The notes beneath the pieces are model-generated. The model saw only the letters and a program-made list of their open reading frames with translations, was not told where the DNA came from and ran no database searches. A stretch of DNA of 62,317 nt from JAICYJ01 sp963797565 (GTDB lineage Bacteria; Actinomycetota; Thermoleophilia; Gaiellales; JAICJC01). This document shows, in pieces, positions 25,292 through 34,690 of the stretch (positions within the stretch are counted from its first letter, which is position 1; each line of letters starts with the position of its first letter). Where the stretch lies: NCBI GenBank assembly GCA_963797565.1, contig CAWCPM010000016.1:1-62317 (forward strand), given 5' to 3'. The position numbers and the translations under genes are program-made.

Positions 25292-26613
25292 TACGCGTCA
25301 CCACCCTCGGGCGCCTCGGTCGTGGCTTCGGCGGCCGGCTCCTCGGGTGCCGGCTTCTCGGGTGCCGGCTTCTCCGCCTTCTCCGCTGCCGGCTTCTTGG
25401 CGGCGGGCTTCTTTGCGGCCGGCTTCTTGGCAGGCGCCTTCTTGGGAGCTGCCGGCTCGGCCACCGCGGCCTCAGGAGCAGCGGCCTCAGGAGCAGCCGT
25501 CTCAGGAGCAGCCGCCTCAGGAGCAGCAGCCTCAGGAGCAGCAGCCTCAGGAGCAGCAGTCTCAGGAGCAGCCGCCTCAGGAGCAGCAGCCTCAGGAGCA
25601 GCAGCTTCAGGGGCAGCCGTCTCAGGAGCAGCCGTCTCAGGAGCAGCAGTCTCAGGAGCAGCCGTCTCGGGAGCAGCCGTCTCGGGAGCAGCCGTCTCGG
25701 GTGCCGCAGCCTCGGGGGCTGCGGGAGCGGCCGGCGGGCGCGGACGCGCGCGGCGGCCACCGGCACCGGCGTTCGGGTCGCCGCTCTGGGCGGGGTCGTT
25801 CTGACCCTGGCGCGGACGCCGGCCACGGCCGCCGCCGTCGCGGCCACCACCGGCGCCGCTCCCGCCGCTGCGGCGCTGGGGCCGGGCGGGGCCGAGCTGC
25901 TCGGCATCGCCGGGGCGGCCGCCGCGCCGGCGGCGCGTGTCGACCTCGCCCAGACGGGTGCCCGCGGCATCCCGCTCGAACCCCTCAGGCATGATCTCGC
26001 CCTTGTTGATCCAGACCTTTACGCCGATCCGGCCGAAGGTGGTCTTGGCCTCGGCGAAGCCGTAGTCGATGTCGGCGCGGAGCGTGTGCAGGGGCACGCG
26101 GCCCTCGCTGTAGCTCTCGGTCCGGGACATCTCGGCACCGCCCAGGCGGCCGCCGCAGCGGATCTTGACGCCCTGCGCGCCCGAGCGCATCGACGAGCTC
26201 AGCGAGCGCTTCATGGCACGACGGAACGAGACGCGGTTCTGGAGCTGCTCGGCGATCGACTGCGCGACCAGCTTGGCGTCCAGCTCGGGGCGCTTGATCT
26301 CAGTGATGTTGACCTGCACGGCCTTGCCGGTCATGTCGTGCAGCTCTTTGCGGAGCGCGTCCACCTCGGAGCCGGACTTGCCGATCACGATGCCGGGCCG
26401 GGCGGTGTAGATGTCGACGGTGACCTTCTGCTTGTCCTTGCGGATGTGGATGTCCGACAGGCCGGCATGCGAGAGCTTGCCGTAGATGTGGTCACGGATC
26501 TTGAAGTCCTCGGACAGATAGCCCGAGAAGTCCTTGCTGGTCGTGAACCAGTTCGACTTCCAGGTGTGGATGATGCCGACGCGCAGGCCGCCGGGATGAA
26601 CCTTGTGGCCCAT
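25291..26613 (-). CDS. rpsC: 30S ribosomal protein S3 with a 220-residue repetitive C-terminal tail
   Basis: 440 residues, about twice the usual length. The core (1 to about 210) is normal: MGHKVHPGGLRVGIIHTW, KH domain VIGKSGSEVDALRKEL, and WINKGEIMPEG. A tail follows: first Arg/Gly-rich (about 220-285), then 17 copies of a five-residue APE(A/T)A unit, then a Lys/Ala/Pro segment with repeated KKPAA and an acidic end. One uninterrupted frame encodes it, and both ends overlap neighbouring genes by one base, so it is not an artefact. S3 forms the mRNA entry helicase region, so the tail would project from the 30S head. Function unknown. Confidence 0.96.
   Translation of the reverse strand: MGHKVHPGGLRVGIIHTWKSNWFTTSKDFSGYLSEDFKIRDHIYGKLSHAGLSDIHIRKDKQKVTVDIYTARPGIVIGKSGSEVDALRKELHDMTGKAVQVNITEIKRPELDAKLVAQSIAEQLQNRVSFRRAMKRSLSSSMRSGAQGVKIRCGGRLGGAEMSRTESYSEGRVPLHTLRADIDYGFAEAKTTFGRIGVKVWINKGEIMPEGFERDAAGTRLGEVDTRRRRGGRPGDAEQLGPARPQRRSGGSGAGGGRDGGGRGRRPRQGQNDPAQSGDPNAGAGGRRARPRPPAAPAAPEAAAPETAAPETAAPETAAPETAAPETAAPETAAPEAAAPEAAAPEAAAPETAAPEAAAPEAAAPEAAAPETAAPEAAAPEAAVAEPAAPKKAPAKKPAAKKPAAKKPAAEKAEKPAPEKPAPEEPAAEATTEAPEGGDA
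25465..25719. repeat. 17 x 15-bp minisatellite inside rpsC
   Basis: Seventeen uninterrupted 15-bp units (plus-strand pattern CTCAGGAGCAGC plus three variable bases) encode APEAA or APETA. Variation is mostly at third positions plus the Ala/Thr codon, suggesting expansion by slippage or unequal exchange. Copy number may differ between strains. Confidence 0.92.
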
Positions 26614-27402
26614 TACGAATCGGCCTCCTTGCTGTCGTCATCGGTGTCGGTGTCGGACGTTTCCTCGGTGGCGGGCTCGGGCTCCGGTTCGGGCTCGGGC
26701 TCCGCTTCTGGCTCTGATTCGGCGGCAGGCTCTGCCTCGGCTTCCGGCTCGGTCTCGGCGGCGTCTCCGGCTCGGCGACAGCCTCCGGCTCGGCCTTCGC
26801 GGCCGGCTTGCGCCGCCGCTTGGGCTTGGCCTCGGCCTGCTCTTCGGCGTCGGTCTCCTCGACCGCCTCCGGCTCGGTCGCCGTCTCGTCGGTTGCCGTC
26901 TCCTCGGTTGCCGTCTCGGCGGTGGCAGCCTCGGCCTTGGGCGCCGCGGCCTTGCGGCTGCGCTTCGGCTTCTCCGTCTCGGCGGGCACCTCGTCGGCCG
27001 GACGCGGCCGGCGCTCCGGGCGCGGCTTGATCTCACCGGGCAGCGCCGGGCTGAGCGTGATCGTGATGTGGCAGGTGCGCTTGCGGATGCGGTTCACACG
27101 GCCGCGGGCGCGGGCGCGCCAGCGCTTCAGCGTGGGGCCCTCGTCGGCGTAGGCGTAGACGACGACCAGCTCGTCGGCCTCGTGGCCGCTGTTGTTCTCC
27201 GCGTTTGCGATCGCCGACTTCAGCACCTTTCCGGCATCGCGGGCGACGGCGCGCGTCTGGAACGCCAGGATCGACTGCGCCTCGACCGCGGACTTGCCGC
27301 GGATGTGCTCGAGCACCAGCCGCGCCTTGCGCGCAGACGAGCGCACGTAGCGGGCCTGCGCCCTGATCAGCTCCCGTTCTTCTTTTCGGCGACCTGCGGC
27401 AC
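26613..27402 (-). CDS. rplV: 50S ribosomal protein L22 with acidic tail; two apparent -1 indels
   Basis: Core sequence QARYVRSSARKARLVLEHIRG... NRIRKRTCHITITLSP is unmistakable. The natural start is GTG 27400-27402, two bases after the rpsS stop, reading MPQVAEKKNG. One G must be added to the GGG at 27373-27375 to join it to ELIRAQARYV. A tail after about residue 125 mixes KPKRSRK-type basic and Glu/Thr/Ala-rich segments; restoring one base near 26762 lets it end DDDSKEADS at a TAA overlapping the rpsC start (TAATG). Corrected length is 263 residues, against about 115-130 usual. L22 lines the exit tunnel and is essential, so the indels are probably errors. Confidence 0.92.
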
Positions 27403-27404
27403 GC

Positions 27405-27689
27405 TCAGCGACCCTTCAGCTTGCTGGTCCGGTCATTGCCATGGCCGCGATAGGTGCGCGTCGGTGCGAACTCGCCCAGCTTGTGGCCGACCATCGACTC
27501 CGATACGAACACCGGCACGTGCTTGCGACCGTCGTGCACCGCGATCGTGTGCCCGACGAACTCGGGAAAGATCGTGGAGGTGCGCGACCAGGTCTTCAGC
27601 ATGCGCTTCTGCTTGCTGTCGTTCATCTCCTCGACCCGCTTCATCAGCTTGGGGTCGACGAAAGGCCCCTTCTTGCTCGACCGGCTCAT
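27405..27689 (-). CDS. rpsS: 30S ribosomal protein S19
   Basis: 94 residues from ATG 27687-27689. MSRSSKKGPFVDPKLMKRVEEMN, RTSTIFPEFVGHTIAVHDGRKH and GEFAPTRTYRGH are canonical. Overlaps the rplB stop by ATGA. Confidence 0.97.
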   Translation of the reverse strand: MSRSSKKGPFVDPKLMKRVEEMNDSKQKRMLKTWSRTSTIFPEFVGHTIAVHDGRKHVPVFVSESMVGHKLGEFAPTRTYRGHGNDRTSKLKGR

Positions 27690-28525
27690 CGGCCACCCTT
27701 CCCTCTCTTGCGCGAGCGGACGATGTCCTTGCTCGATGCCTTCTTCTTGTTGCGCGTGCGATAGCCCAGCGTCGGCTTGCCCCACGGCGTGACCGGGTGG
27801 CTGCCCTTGTTCTTGCCCTCGCCGCCACCGTGCGGGTGGTCGACCGGGTTCATGACGGTGCCGCGCACGCCCGGGCGCTTGCCCTTCCAGCGCGAGCGGC
27901 CGGCCTTGCCACCGGACTCGTTCTGGTGCGTCTCGTTGCCGAGCTGCCCGATGGTCGCGCGGCAGGCCTCCTGCACGCGGCGCATCTCGCCGGACGGCAG
28001 GCGCAGCAGCGCCATCCCGCCCTCCTTGGCGACCAGCTGTGCGGAGCCGCCGGCCGAGCGCACCATCTTGCCGCCCTGTCCGGGACGAAGCTCGATGTTG
28101 TGCACCGTGGTGCCGGTCGGGATGCCCGCCAGCGGCAGCGCGTTCCCGGGCCGGATGTCGACGCCGGGGCCGCTCTCGACGGTCTGGCCGACCTGAAGCC
28201 GGGTGGGCGCCAGGATGTAGCGCTTCTCGCCGTCGGCATAGTGCAGCAGCGCGATCCGGCTGGAGCGGTTGGGGTCGTACTCGATCGAGTGCACCTTGGC
28301 GGCCACGCCGTCCTTCTTGCGCTTGAAGTCGATGATCCGGTAGCGCCGCTTGTGGCCGCCGCCCTGGTGGCGGGTGGTGATGCGGCCGTTGTTGTTGCGC
28401 CCGGCGTTTCGGGGCAGCGGCGCCAGCAGCGTCTTCTCCGGCTCGGTCTTGGTGATCTCGGAGAAGTCGGACACCGACATGAAGCGGCGGCCGGGCGAGG
28501 TGGGCTTGTAGCGTCTGACAGCCAT
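27686..28525 (-). CDS. rplB: 50S ribosomal protein L2
   Basis: 279 residues. HKRRYRIIDFKR, and the C-terminal region GVRGTVMNPVDHPHGGGEGK with the conserved peptidyl-transferase-proximal histidine. Required for subunit association. Confidence 0.98.
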   Translation of the reverse strand: MAVRRYKPTSPGRRFMSVSDFSEITKTEPEKTLLAPLPRNAGRNNNGRITTRHQGGGHKRRYRIIDFKRKKDGVAAKVHSIEYDPNRSSRIALLHYADGEKRYILAPTRLQVGQTVESGPGVDIRPGNALPLAGIPTGTTVHNIELRPGQGGKMVRSAGGSAQLVAKEGGMALLRLPSGEMRRVQEACRATIGQLGNETHQNESGGKAGRSRWKGKRPGVRGTVMNPVDHPHGGGEGKNKGSHPVTPWGKPTLGYRTRNKKKASSKDIVRSRKRGKGGR

Positions 28526-28822
28526 TTAGACTCCCGGTCCGAATGCTTCGATGGTCTGGCCCGGGGCCACCGTCACGACGGCCTTCTTCCAGCCGGCACG
28601 GGTGCCGGAGGTCATGCCGCGGCGCTTCGGCTTGGCCGGCACCTTGCTGACGTTGACGTCGGTCACGGTCACGTCGAACACCTGCTCCACCGCCTGGCGG
28701 ATCTGGGTCTTGTGTGCCTTCGGGTGCACCTTGAACGTGTACTTGCCACGCTCGGCGATCAGGCCGTAGCTCTTCTCGGACACGACCGGTGCCAGCAGGA
28801 TCGAGCGGGGATCGCCGTTCAC
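28526..28822 (-). CDS. rplW: 50S ribosomal protein L23
   Basis: 98 residues. APVVSEKSYGLIAERGKYTFKVHPKAHKTQI is the family core. Docking site for trigger factor and SRP at the tunnel exit. Overlaps rplD by four bases and abuts rplB. Confidence 0.97.
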   Translation of the reverse strand: MNGDPRSILLAPVVSEKSYGLIAERGKYTFKVHPKAHKTQIRQAVEQVFDVTVTDVNVSKVPAKPKRRGMTSGTRAGWKKAVVTVAPGQTIEAFGPGV

Positions 28823-29439
28823 GACGCCTCACCGCCCTCGAGGATCGCAAGCGCGGACTTGGACACGATCAGCGACCGCGCCCAGACCAGATCGGCCGCC
28901 TCCACGTGGCCGACCTCGACCACGTGCGTGCGCTCGAGGTTGCGGAAGGCGCGTGCGAGGTCGTCCTCGTCGGGAGCCACCACCAGCACCAGCGGGCGCT
29001 CGCTGCGCCAGCCGCTGACCAGGTCGGCGGCCAGCTTGGTGCGCGGCTCCGGCAAGGCCGAGCCGTCGATGGCGGCCAGGGTGCCGTCGGCGGCGTGCGC
29101 CGACAGCGCGATCCGGATCGCCTTCAGGTGCGCCTTGCGGTTGATCTTGCCGGTGTAGTCGCGCGGGTGCGGGCCGAACACGACGCCGCCGCCGGTCCAC
29201 TGCGGCGCGCGGATCGTGCCCTGGCGGGCGCGGCCGGTGCCCTTCTGGCGCCACGGCTTGGCGCCGCCGCCGGCAACGCGGCCGCGGGTCTTGGTGTCGG
29301 ACGTGCCCTGCCGGCGCGTGGCCAGCTCGGACTTGACCACCTCGTGCAGCAGCGAATCGTTTCGCTCCAGGCCGAACACGTCGCCGGACAGCTTGGCCTT
29401 CGTGGTGGCGCCCAGGGTGGGTGCGGAGAGGGCGGCCAT
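28819..29439 (-). CDS. rplD: 50S ribosomal protein L4
   Basis: 206 residues. TKTRGRVAGGGAKPWRQKGTGRARQGTIRAPQW is the tunnel-lining loop. In some bacteria L4 represses the S10 operon; no leader for that is visible here. Confidence 0.97.
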   Translation of the reverse strand: MAALSAPTLGATTKAKLSGDVFGLERNDSLLHEVVKSELATRRQGTSDTKTRGRVAGGGAKPWRQKGTGRARQGTIRAPQWTGGGVVFGPHPRDYTGKINRKAHLKAIRIALSAHAADGTLAAIDGSALPEPRTKLAADLVSGWRSERPLVLVVAPDEDDLARAFRNLERTHVVEVGHVEAADLVWARSLIVSKSALAILEGGEAS

Positions 29440-30059
29440 CAGCCGTCCGTCCTGACTTCGACGATGCCGCCGATCGACCCGGGAACGGGTCCGGCGATCA
29501 GCAGCAGGTTTCGCTCGGCGTCCACCTCGGCCACCTTCAGGCCGCGCTGGGTGACCCGCCGATCGCCCATGTGGCCGGCCATGCGCATACCCTTGAACAC
29601 CCGCGAAGGGGTGGCCGAGGCACCGATCGAGCCCGGCTTGCGCACGTTGTGCGAGCCGTGGCTCTTGGGGCCGCTGGCGAAGTTGTGGCGCTTGATGGTG
29701 CCGGCGAAGCCCTTGCCCTTGCTGCGCCCGCTGACCTTGACCTCGTCGCCCGGCTCGAACGCCTCGACCGTGATCGTCTCGCCGGCGGCGAAGCCCTCGG
29801 CGTCGCGGAACTCGACCAGGTGGCGGTGCGGTGCCACGCCGGCGTGCTTCAGGTGCCCGACCTCGGGCTTGCTGAGCTTGCGCTCCTTGATCTCGCCGAA
29901 GGCCAGCTGCAGCGCCGAGTAGCCGTCGACGTCGGGCGTGCGCACCTGCACGACCGGGCAGGGCCCGGCCTCGATCACGGTCACAGCCGTGACGATGCCC
30001 GACTCCTGGTCGAACAGCTGCGTCATGCCCAGCTTCCTGCCGATGATGGCTTTTCCCAT
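29439..30059 (-). CDS. rplC: 50S ribosomal protein L3
   Basis: 206 residues. IIGRKLGMTQLFDQESG and SKGKGFAGTIKRHNFASGPKSHGSH, including the methylatable-Gln region, are diagnostic. Peptidyl transferase centre protein. Confidence 0.97.
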   Translation of the reverse strand: MGKAIIGRKLGMTQLFDQESGIVTAVTVIEAGPCPVVQVRTPDVDGYSALQLAFGEIKERKLSKPEVGHLKHAGVAPHRHLVEFRDAEGFAAGETITVEAFEPGDEVKVSGRSKGKGFAGTIKRHNFASGPKSHGSHNVRKPGSIGASATPSRVFKGMRMAGHMGDRRVTQRGLKVAEVDAERNLLLIAGPVPGSIGGIVEVRTDG

Positions 30060-30061
30060 GT

Positions 30062-30370
30062 CTAGAGCTTGATCTCGATGTCGACCCCGGCCGGCAGGTC
30101 GAGCCGCATCAGCGAGTCGACCGTCTTGGGGGTGGGTTGATGGATGTCGATCAGCCGCTTGTGCGTGCGGATCTCGAAGTGCTCACGTGAGTCCTTGTCC
30201 TTGAAGGGGCCGCGGATCACGCAGTAGACGTTCTTCTCGGTCGGCAGCGGAACGGGGCCGGAGACGGTTGCCCCGGTACGCTGCGCGGTCTCGACGATCG
30301 AGCGTGCCGAGAGGTCGACCTGCGTGTGGTCGTACCCCTTCAAACGGATTCGGATCTTCTGTTGAGCCAC
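30062..30370 (-). CDS. rpsJ: 30S ribosomal protein S10
   Basis: 102 residues from GTG. KIRIRLKGYDHTQVDLSARSIVETAQRTGA and the C-terminal MRLDLPAGVDIEIKL are canonical. S10 (NusE) also pairs with NusB/NusG in antitermination. Only 22 bases follow tuf, so the str and S10 operons are joined. Confidence 0.97.
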   Translation of the reverse strand: MAQQKIRIRLKGYDHTQVDLSARSIVETAQRTGATVSGPVPLPTEKNVYCVIRGPFKDKDSREHFEIRTHKRLIDIHQPTPKTVDSLMRLDLPAGVDIEIKL

Positions 30371-30392
30371 AGTCGGTGCGCGTCCTCTCCGG

Positions 30393-31583
<1,191 letters not shown>

Positions 31584-31604
31584 CTTGCTCCGGTCTCCTT
31601 TGCC

Positions 31605-33713
31605 CTAGCCCTGGCTCTCGGTGAGCTTCTCTGCGATTGAATTGGGTACTTCTGCGTAGTGCAGGAACTGCATGGTGTAGGTGGCGCGCCCCTGGCTCAT
31701 GGTGCGGACGTCGGTGGCGTAGCCGAACATCTCGGCCAGCGGCACCTTCGCCCGGATCACCTGGGCGTTTCCGCGCGGCTCCATGCCTTCGATCTGGCCG
31801 CGGCGCGAGTTGATGTTGCCGATCACGTCGCCCATGTACTCCTCGGGCGTGACCACCTCGACCGCCATCACGGGCTCCAGCAGCACCGGCTTGGCGCGCT
31901 TGGAGGCCTCCTTGAAGGCCATCGAGCCGGCCACCTTGAAGGCCATCTCGGACGAGTCGACGTCGTGGTAGCTGCCGTCGACCAGGGTGATCTTGATGTC
32001 GACCACCGGGAAGCCGGCCAGCACGCCCGCCTCCATCGCCTCCTTGATGCCGGCGTCGATCGACGGGATGTACTCACGCGGGATCGATCCGCCCACGATC
32101 TTGTTGATGAACTCGTAGCCGGCGCCCTGATCGTTCGGCTCCATGTCGATGACGGCGTCGCCGTACTGGCCGCGGCCGCCGGACTGGCGCACGAACCGGC
32201 CGCGGATGCCGTGCACCGCGTTGCGGACGGTCTCGCGGTAGGCCACCTGCGGGCGACCGACGTTGGCGTCGACCTTGAACTCGCGCAGCAGCCGGTCGAC
32301 GATGATCTCCAGGTGCAGCTCGCCCATGCCGGCGATGATGGTCTGGCCGGTCTCCTCGTTGGTGCGCACGCGGAAGGTGGGATCCTCCTCGGCCAGGCGC
32401 TGCAGCGCGGCGGTCAGCTTGTCCTGGTCGGCCTTGGTCTTCGGCTCCACGGCCACGTCGATCACCGGATCCGGGAAGTCGATGTTCTCGAGCAGCACCG
32501 GCGCATCGGGATCGCACAGCGTGTCGCCGGTCGTCGTCTGCTTGAGGCCGACGGCGGCGGCGATCGAGCCGGCGCCGATCGACTCGACGTCCTCGCGGTG
32601 GTTGGCGTGCATCTCGAGCAGCCGGCCGACGCGCTCCTTGCGGCCGGTGCCGGGGTTGAGCACGTAGGAGCCCGAGTTGAGCTTGCCCGAGTAGACGCGG
32701 AAGTAGGTGAGCTTGCCGACGAACGGGTCGGACATGACCTTGAAGGCGAGGGCCGAGAAGGGCGCGTCCAGCCGCGCCTCACGCTCGGTCGGCTCGCCGG
32801 TCTTGGGATCGGTGCCGGTCACGGCCGGGACGTCCACGGGCGAGGGCAGGTAGTCGATGACGGCGTCCAGCAGCGGCTGCACGCCCTTGTTCTTGAAGGC
32901 GGAGCCCAGCAGCACCGGGGTGATCGAGATATCGAGCGTGGCGGCGCGGATCGCGGCCTTCAGCTTGTCCTGCTCGATCTCCTCGTCGGCCAGGAAGGCC
33001 GCGGTGATCTCGTCATCGTGGTCGGCCAGCGTCTCGATCATGTCGTGGCGGTACTGCTCGGCCTGCTCCTTCAGCTCGGCCGGGATCTCGCCCTCTTCCC
33101 AGCTCTGGCCGAGCGGGTCGACGTAGGTGATGGCCTTCATGGTGACCAGGTCGACGTGGCCGATGAACTGGTCCTCGGCGCCGATCGGGATCTGCACCGC
33201 CACCGGCTTGGCGCCGAGGCGGTCGATCATCGTCTCGACGGCGTTGAAGAAGTCGGCGCCGGTGCGGTCCATCTTGTTGATGAAGGCGATGCGCGGCACG
33301 GCGTACTTGTCGGCCTGGCGCCAGACCGTCTCGGACTGCGGCTGCACGCCTGCGACCGAGTCGAACAGCGCGACCGCGCCGTCCAGCACGCGCAGGGAGC
33401 GCTCGACCTCGACGGTAAAGTCCACGTGCCCTGGCGTGTCGATGATGTTGATGCGGTGATCACCCCAGAAACAGGTGGTCGCGGCCGACGTGATCGTGAT
33501 GCCGCGCTCCTGCTCCTGCACCATCCAGTCCATCGTCGCGGCACCCTCGTGCACCTCGCCCAGCTTGTGGTTGCGGCCGGTGTAGTAGAGGATCCGCTCG
33601 GTGGTGGTGGTCTTGCCGGCGTCGATGTGGGCCATGATGCCGATGTTGCGGACGCGGTCGAGCTCGTCCATCTTCGGCACGCCGCTGCCGGTCTGTGTCT
33701 GTGTCACTGCCAT
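31605..33713 (-). CDS. fusA: Elongation factor G
   Basis: 702 residues. G1 AHIDAGKTT, switch II DTPGHVDF, G4 NKMDR; domain IV has GRGQYGDAVIDMEP. Drives translocation. Order rpsL-rpsG-fusA-tuf is the standard str operon. Confidence 0.98.
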   Translation of the reverse strand: MAVTQTQTGSGVPKMDELDRVRNIGIMAHIDAGKTTTTERILYYTGRNHKLGEVHEGAATMDWMVQEQERGITITSAATTCFWGDHRINIIDTPGHVDFTVEVERSLRVLDGAVALFDSVAGVQPQSETVWRQADKYAVPRIAFINKMDRTGADFFNAVETMIDRLGAKPVAVQIPIGAEDQFIGHVDLVTMKAITYVDPLGQSWEEGEIPAELKEQAEQYRHDMIETLADHDDEITAAFLADEEIEQDKLKAAIRAATLDISITPVLLGSAFKNKGVQPLLDAVIDYLPSPVDVPAVTGTDPKTGEPTEREARLDAPFSALAFKVMSDPFVGKLTYFRVYSGKLNSGSYVLNPGTGRKERVGRLLEMHANHREDVESIGAGSIAAAVGLKQTTTGDTLCDPDAPVLLENIDFPDPVIDVAVEPKTKADQDKLTAALQRLAEEDPTFRVRTNEETGQTIIAGMGELHLEIIVDRLLREFKVDANVGRPQVAYRETVRNAVHGIRGRFVRQSGGRGQYGDAVIDMEPNDQGAGYEFINKIVGGSIPREYIPSIDAGIKEAMEAGVLAGFPVVDIKITLVDGSYHDVDSSEMAFKVAGSMAFKEASKRAKPVLLEPVMAVEVVTPEEYMGDVIGNINSRRGQIEGMEPRGNAQVIRAKVPLAEMFGYATDVRTMSQGRATYTMQFLHYAEVPNSIAEKLTESQG

Positions 33714-33720
33714 GTCTGCG

Positions 33721-34191
33721 TTACCACCGGTAGTGGGCGAAGGCCTTGTTGGCCTGCGCCATTCGGTAGATGTCGTCCTTCTTCTTGTAGGCGCCGCCCT
33801 GCTGGTTGGAGGCGTCCAGGATCTCGGAGGCGAGCTTCTCGTGCATCTCCTTCTCGCGGCGCTGCCGCGAGAACGTCACGAGCCAGCGCACGGCCAGCGT
33901 GCGGGCGCGCCGCTGCGGCACCTCCATGGGCACCTGGTAGTTGGCGCCGCCGACACGGCGGGACTTCACCTCGAGCACCGGCGTGACCGACTTGACGGCC
34001 CGCTCCAGCACCTCGACGGGGCTCTGGCCGGTCTTCTGGCCGACGGACTCGAGCGCGGCGTAGACGATCTGCTCGGCACTGGACTTCTTGCCGTCCAGCA
34101 TCACGCGGTTGACCATCTGGGTGACCAGCGTGGAGTCGTAGACGGGGTCACGCAGCAGCGTGCGGGGCGCGATCTCTGCGCGGCGAGGCAT
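33721..34191 (-). CDS. rpsG: 30S ribosomal protein S7
   Basis: 156 residues from ATG 34189-34191, overlapping the rpsL stop. MPRRAEIAPRTLLRDPVYDSTLVTQMVNRVMLDGKKSSAE and the KDDIYRMAQANKAFAHYRW end are typical. Nucleates the 30S head. Confidence 0.97.
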   Translation of the reverse strand: MPRRAEIAPRTLLRDPVYDSTLVTQMVNRVMLDGKKSSAEQIVYAALESVGQKTGQSPVEVLERAVKSVTPVLEVKSRRVGGANYQVPMEVPQRRARTLAVRWLVTFSRQRREKEMHEKLASEILDASNQQGGAYKKKDDIYRMAQANKAFAHYRW

Positions 34192-34562
34192 CAGCCACCC
34201 CTCTTTGCGCCGTACTTGGAACGACCCTGCTTGCGGTCGTTGACGCCGGAGGTGTCCAGCGCCGCCCGGATGATCTTGTAGCGCACGCCCGGCAGGTCCT
34301 TGACGCGGCCGCCGCGGATCAGCACGACCGAGTGCTCCTGCAGGTTGTGGCCGACGCCCGGGATGTAGGCGGTCACCTCCATGCCGTTGGTCAGCCGCAC
34401 GCGCGCGACCTTGCGCAGCGCCGAGTTCGGCTTCTTGGGGGTGACCGTGTACACGCGCGTGCAGACGCCACGCTTCTGCGGGGCGCCGCGCAGCGCGGGC
34501 GTCTTGGTCTTCGCTACCGCCTTGACGCGCGGCTTGCGGACAAGCTGGTTGATCGTGGGCAT
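34191..34562 (-). CDS. rpsL: 30S ribosomal protein S12
   Basis: 123 residues. TPKKPNSALRKVARVRL and GGRVKDLPGVRYKI keep both lysines whose change gives streptomycin resistance, so the allele reads as sensitive. First gene of the superoperon; the 128 bases upstream are divergent to the cyclase gene and hold an attenuator-like hairpin. Confidence 0.97.
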   Translation of the reverse strand: MPTINQLVRKPRVKAVAKTKTPALRGAPQKRGVCTRVYTVTPKKPNSALRKVARVRLTNGMEVTAYIPGVGHNLQEHSVVLIRGGRVKDLPGVRYKIIRAALDTSGVNDRKQGRSKYGAKRGG

Positions 34563-34591
34563 ACGGGGGACAGGCTCTTCCGTTTAGGAGG

Positions 34592-34620
34592 CAAAAAGAA
34601 GGCAGCCCGAAACGGGCCGC
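34592..34620 (-). terminator. Attenuator-like terminator ahead of rpsL
   Basis: Read on the minus strand: GCGGCCCG-TTT-CGGGCTGC, an 8-bp stem with one G-U pair, followed by CTTCTTTTTG. This is a good factor-independent terminator, about 30 bases before the rpsL ATG. No minus-strand gene lies upstream until rpoC at 39 kb, so it is best read as an attenuator in the rpsL leader, or as a guard against read-through. Confidence 0.6.
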
Positions 34621-34677
34621 GACCGGGGACTCTAGCAGAACCAGAAACGCGAACGAGCTGCTGCGAGGACCCCGCTG

Positions 34678-34683
34678 TAGGGT
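34678..34683 (+). promoter_or_regulatory. -10 element for the second cyclase gene (leaderless)
   Basis: TAGGGT seven bases before ATG 34691; no ribosome binding site. No convincing -35. Confidence 0.4.
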
Positions 34684-34690
34684 ATCAGCC

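Noticed and set aside
25465..25719. CRISPR-like array
   Set aside because: The 15-bp units are contiguous, without spacers, and encode an in-frame peptide repeat.
25279..25800. Repetitive plus-strand frames opposite the S3 tail
   Set aside because: They arise because the 15-bp repeat has no stop in several frames; only the S3 frame joins a known protein.
26613..27402. Calling rplV a pseudogene
   Set aside because: It is an essential single-copy gene in a normal operon position; two one-base corrections restore perfect junctions with rpsS and rpsC.
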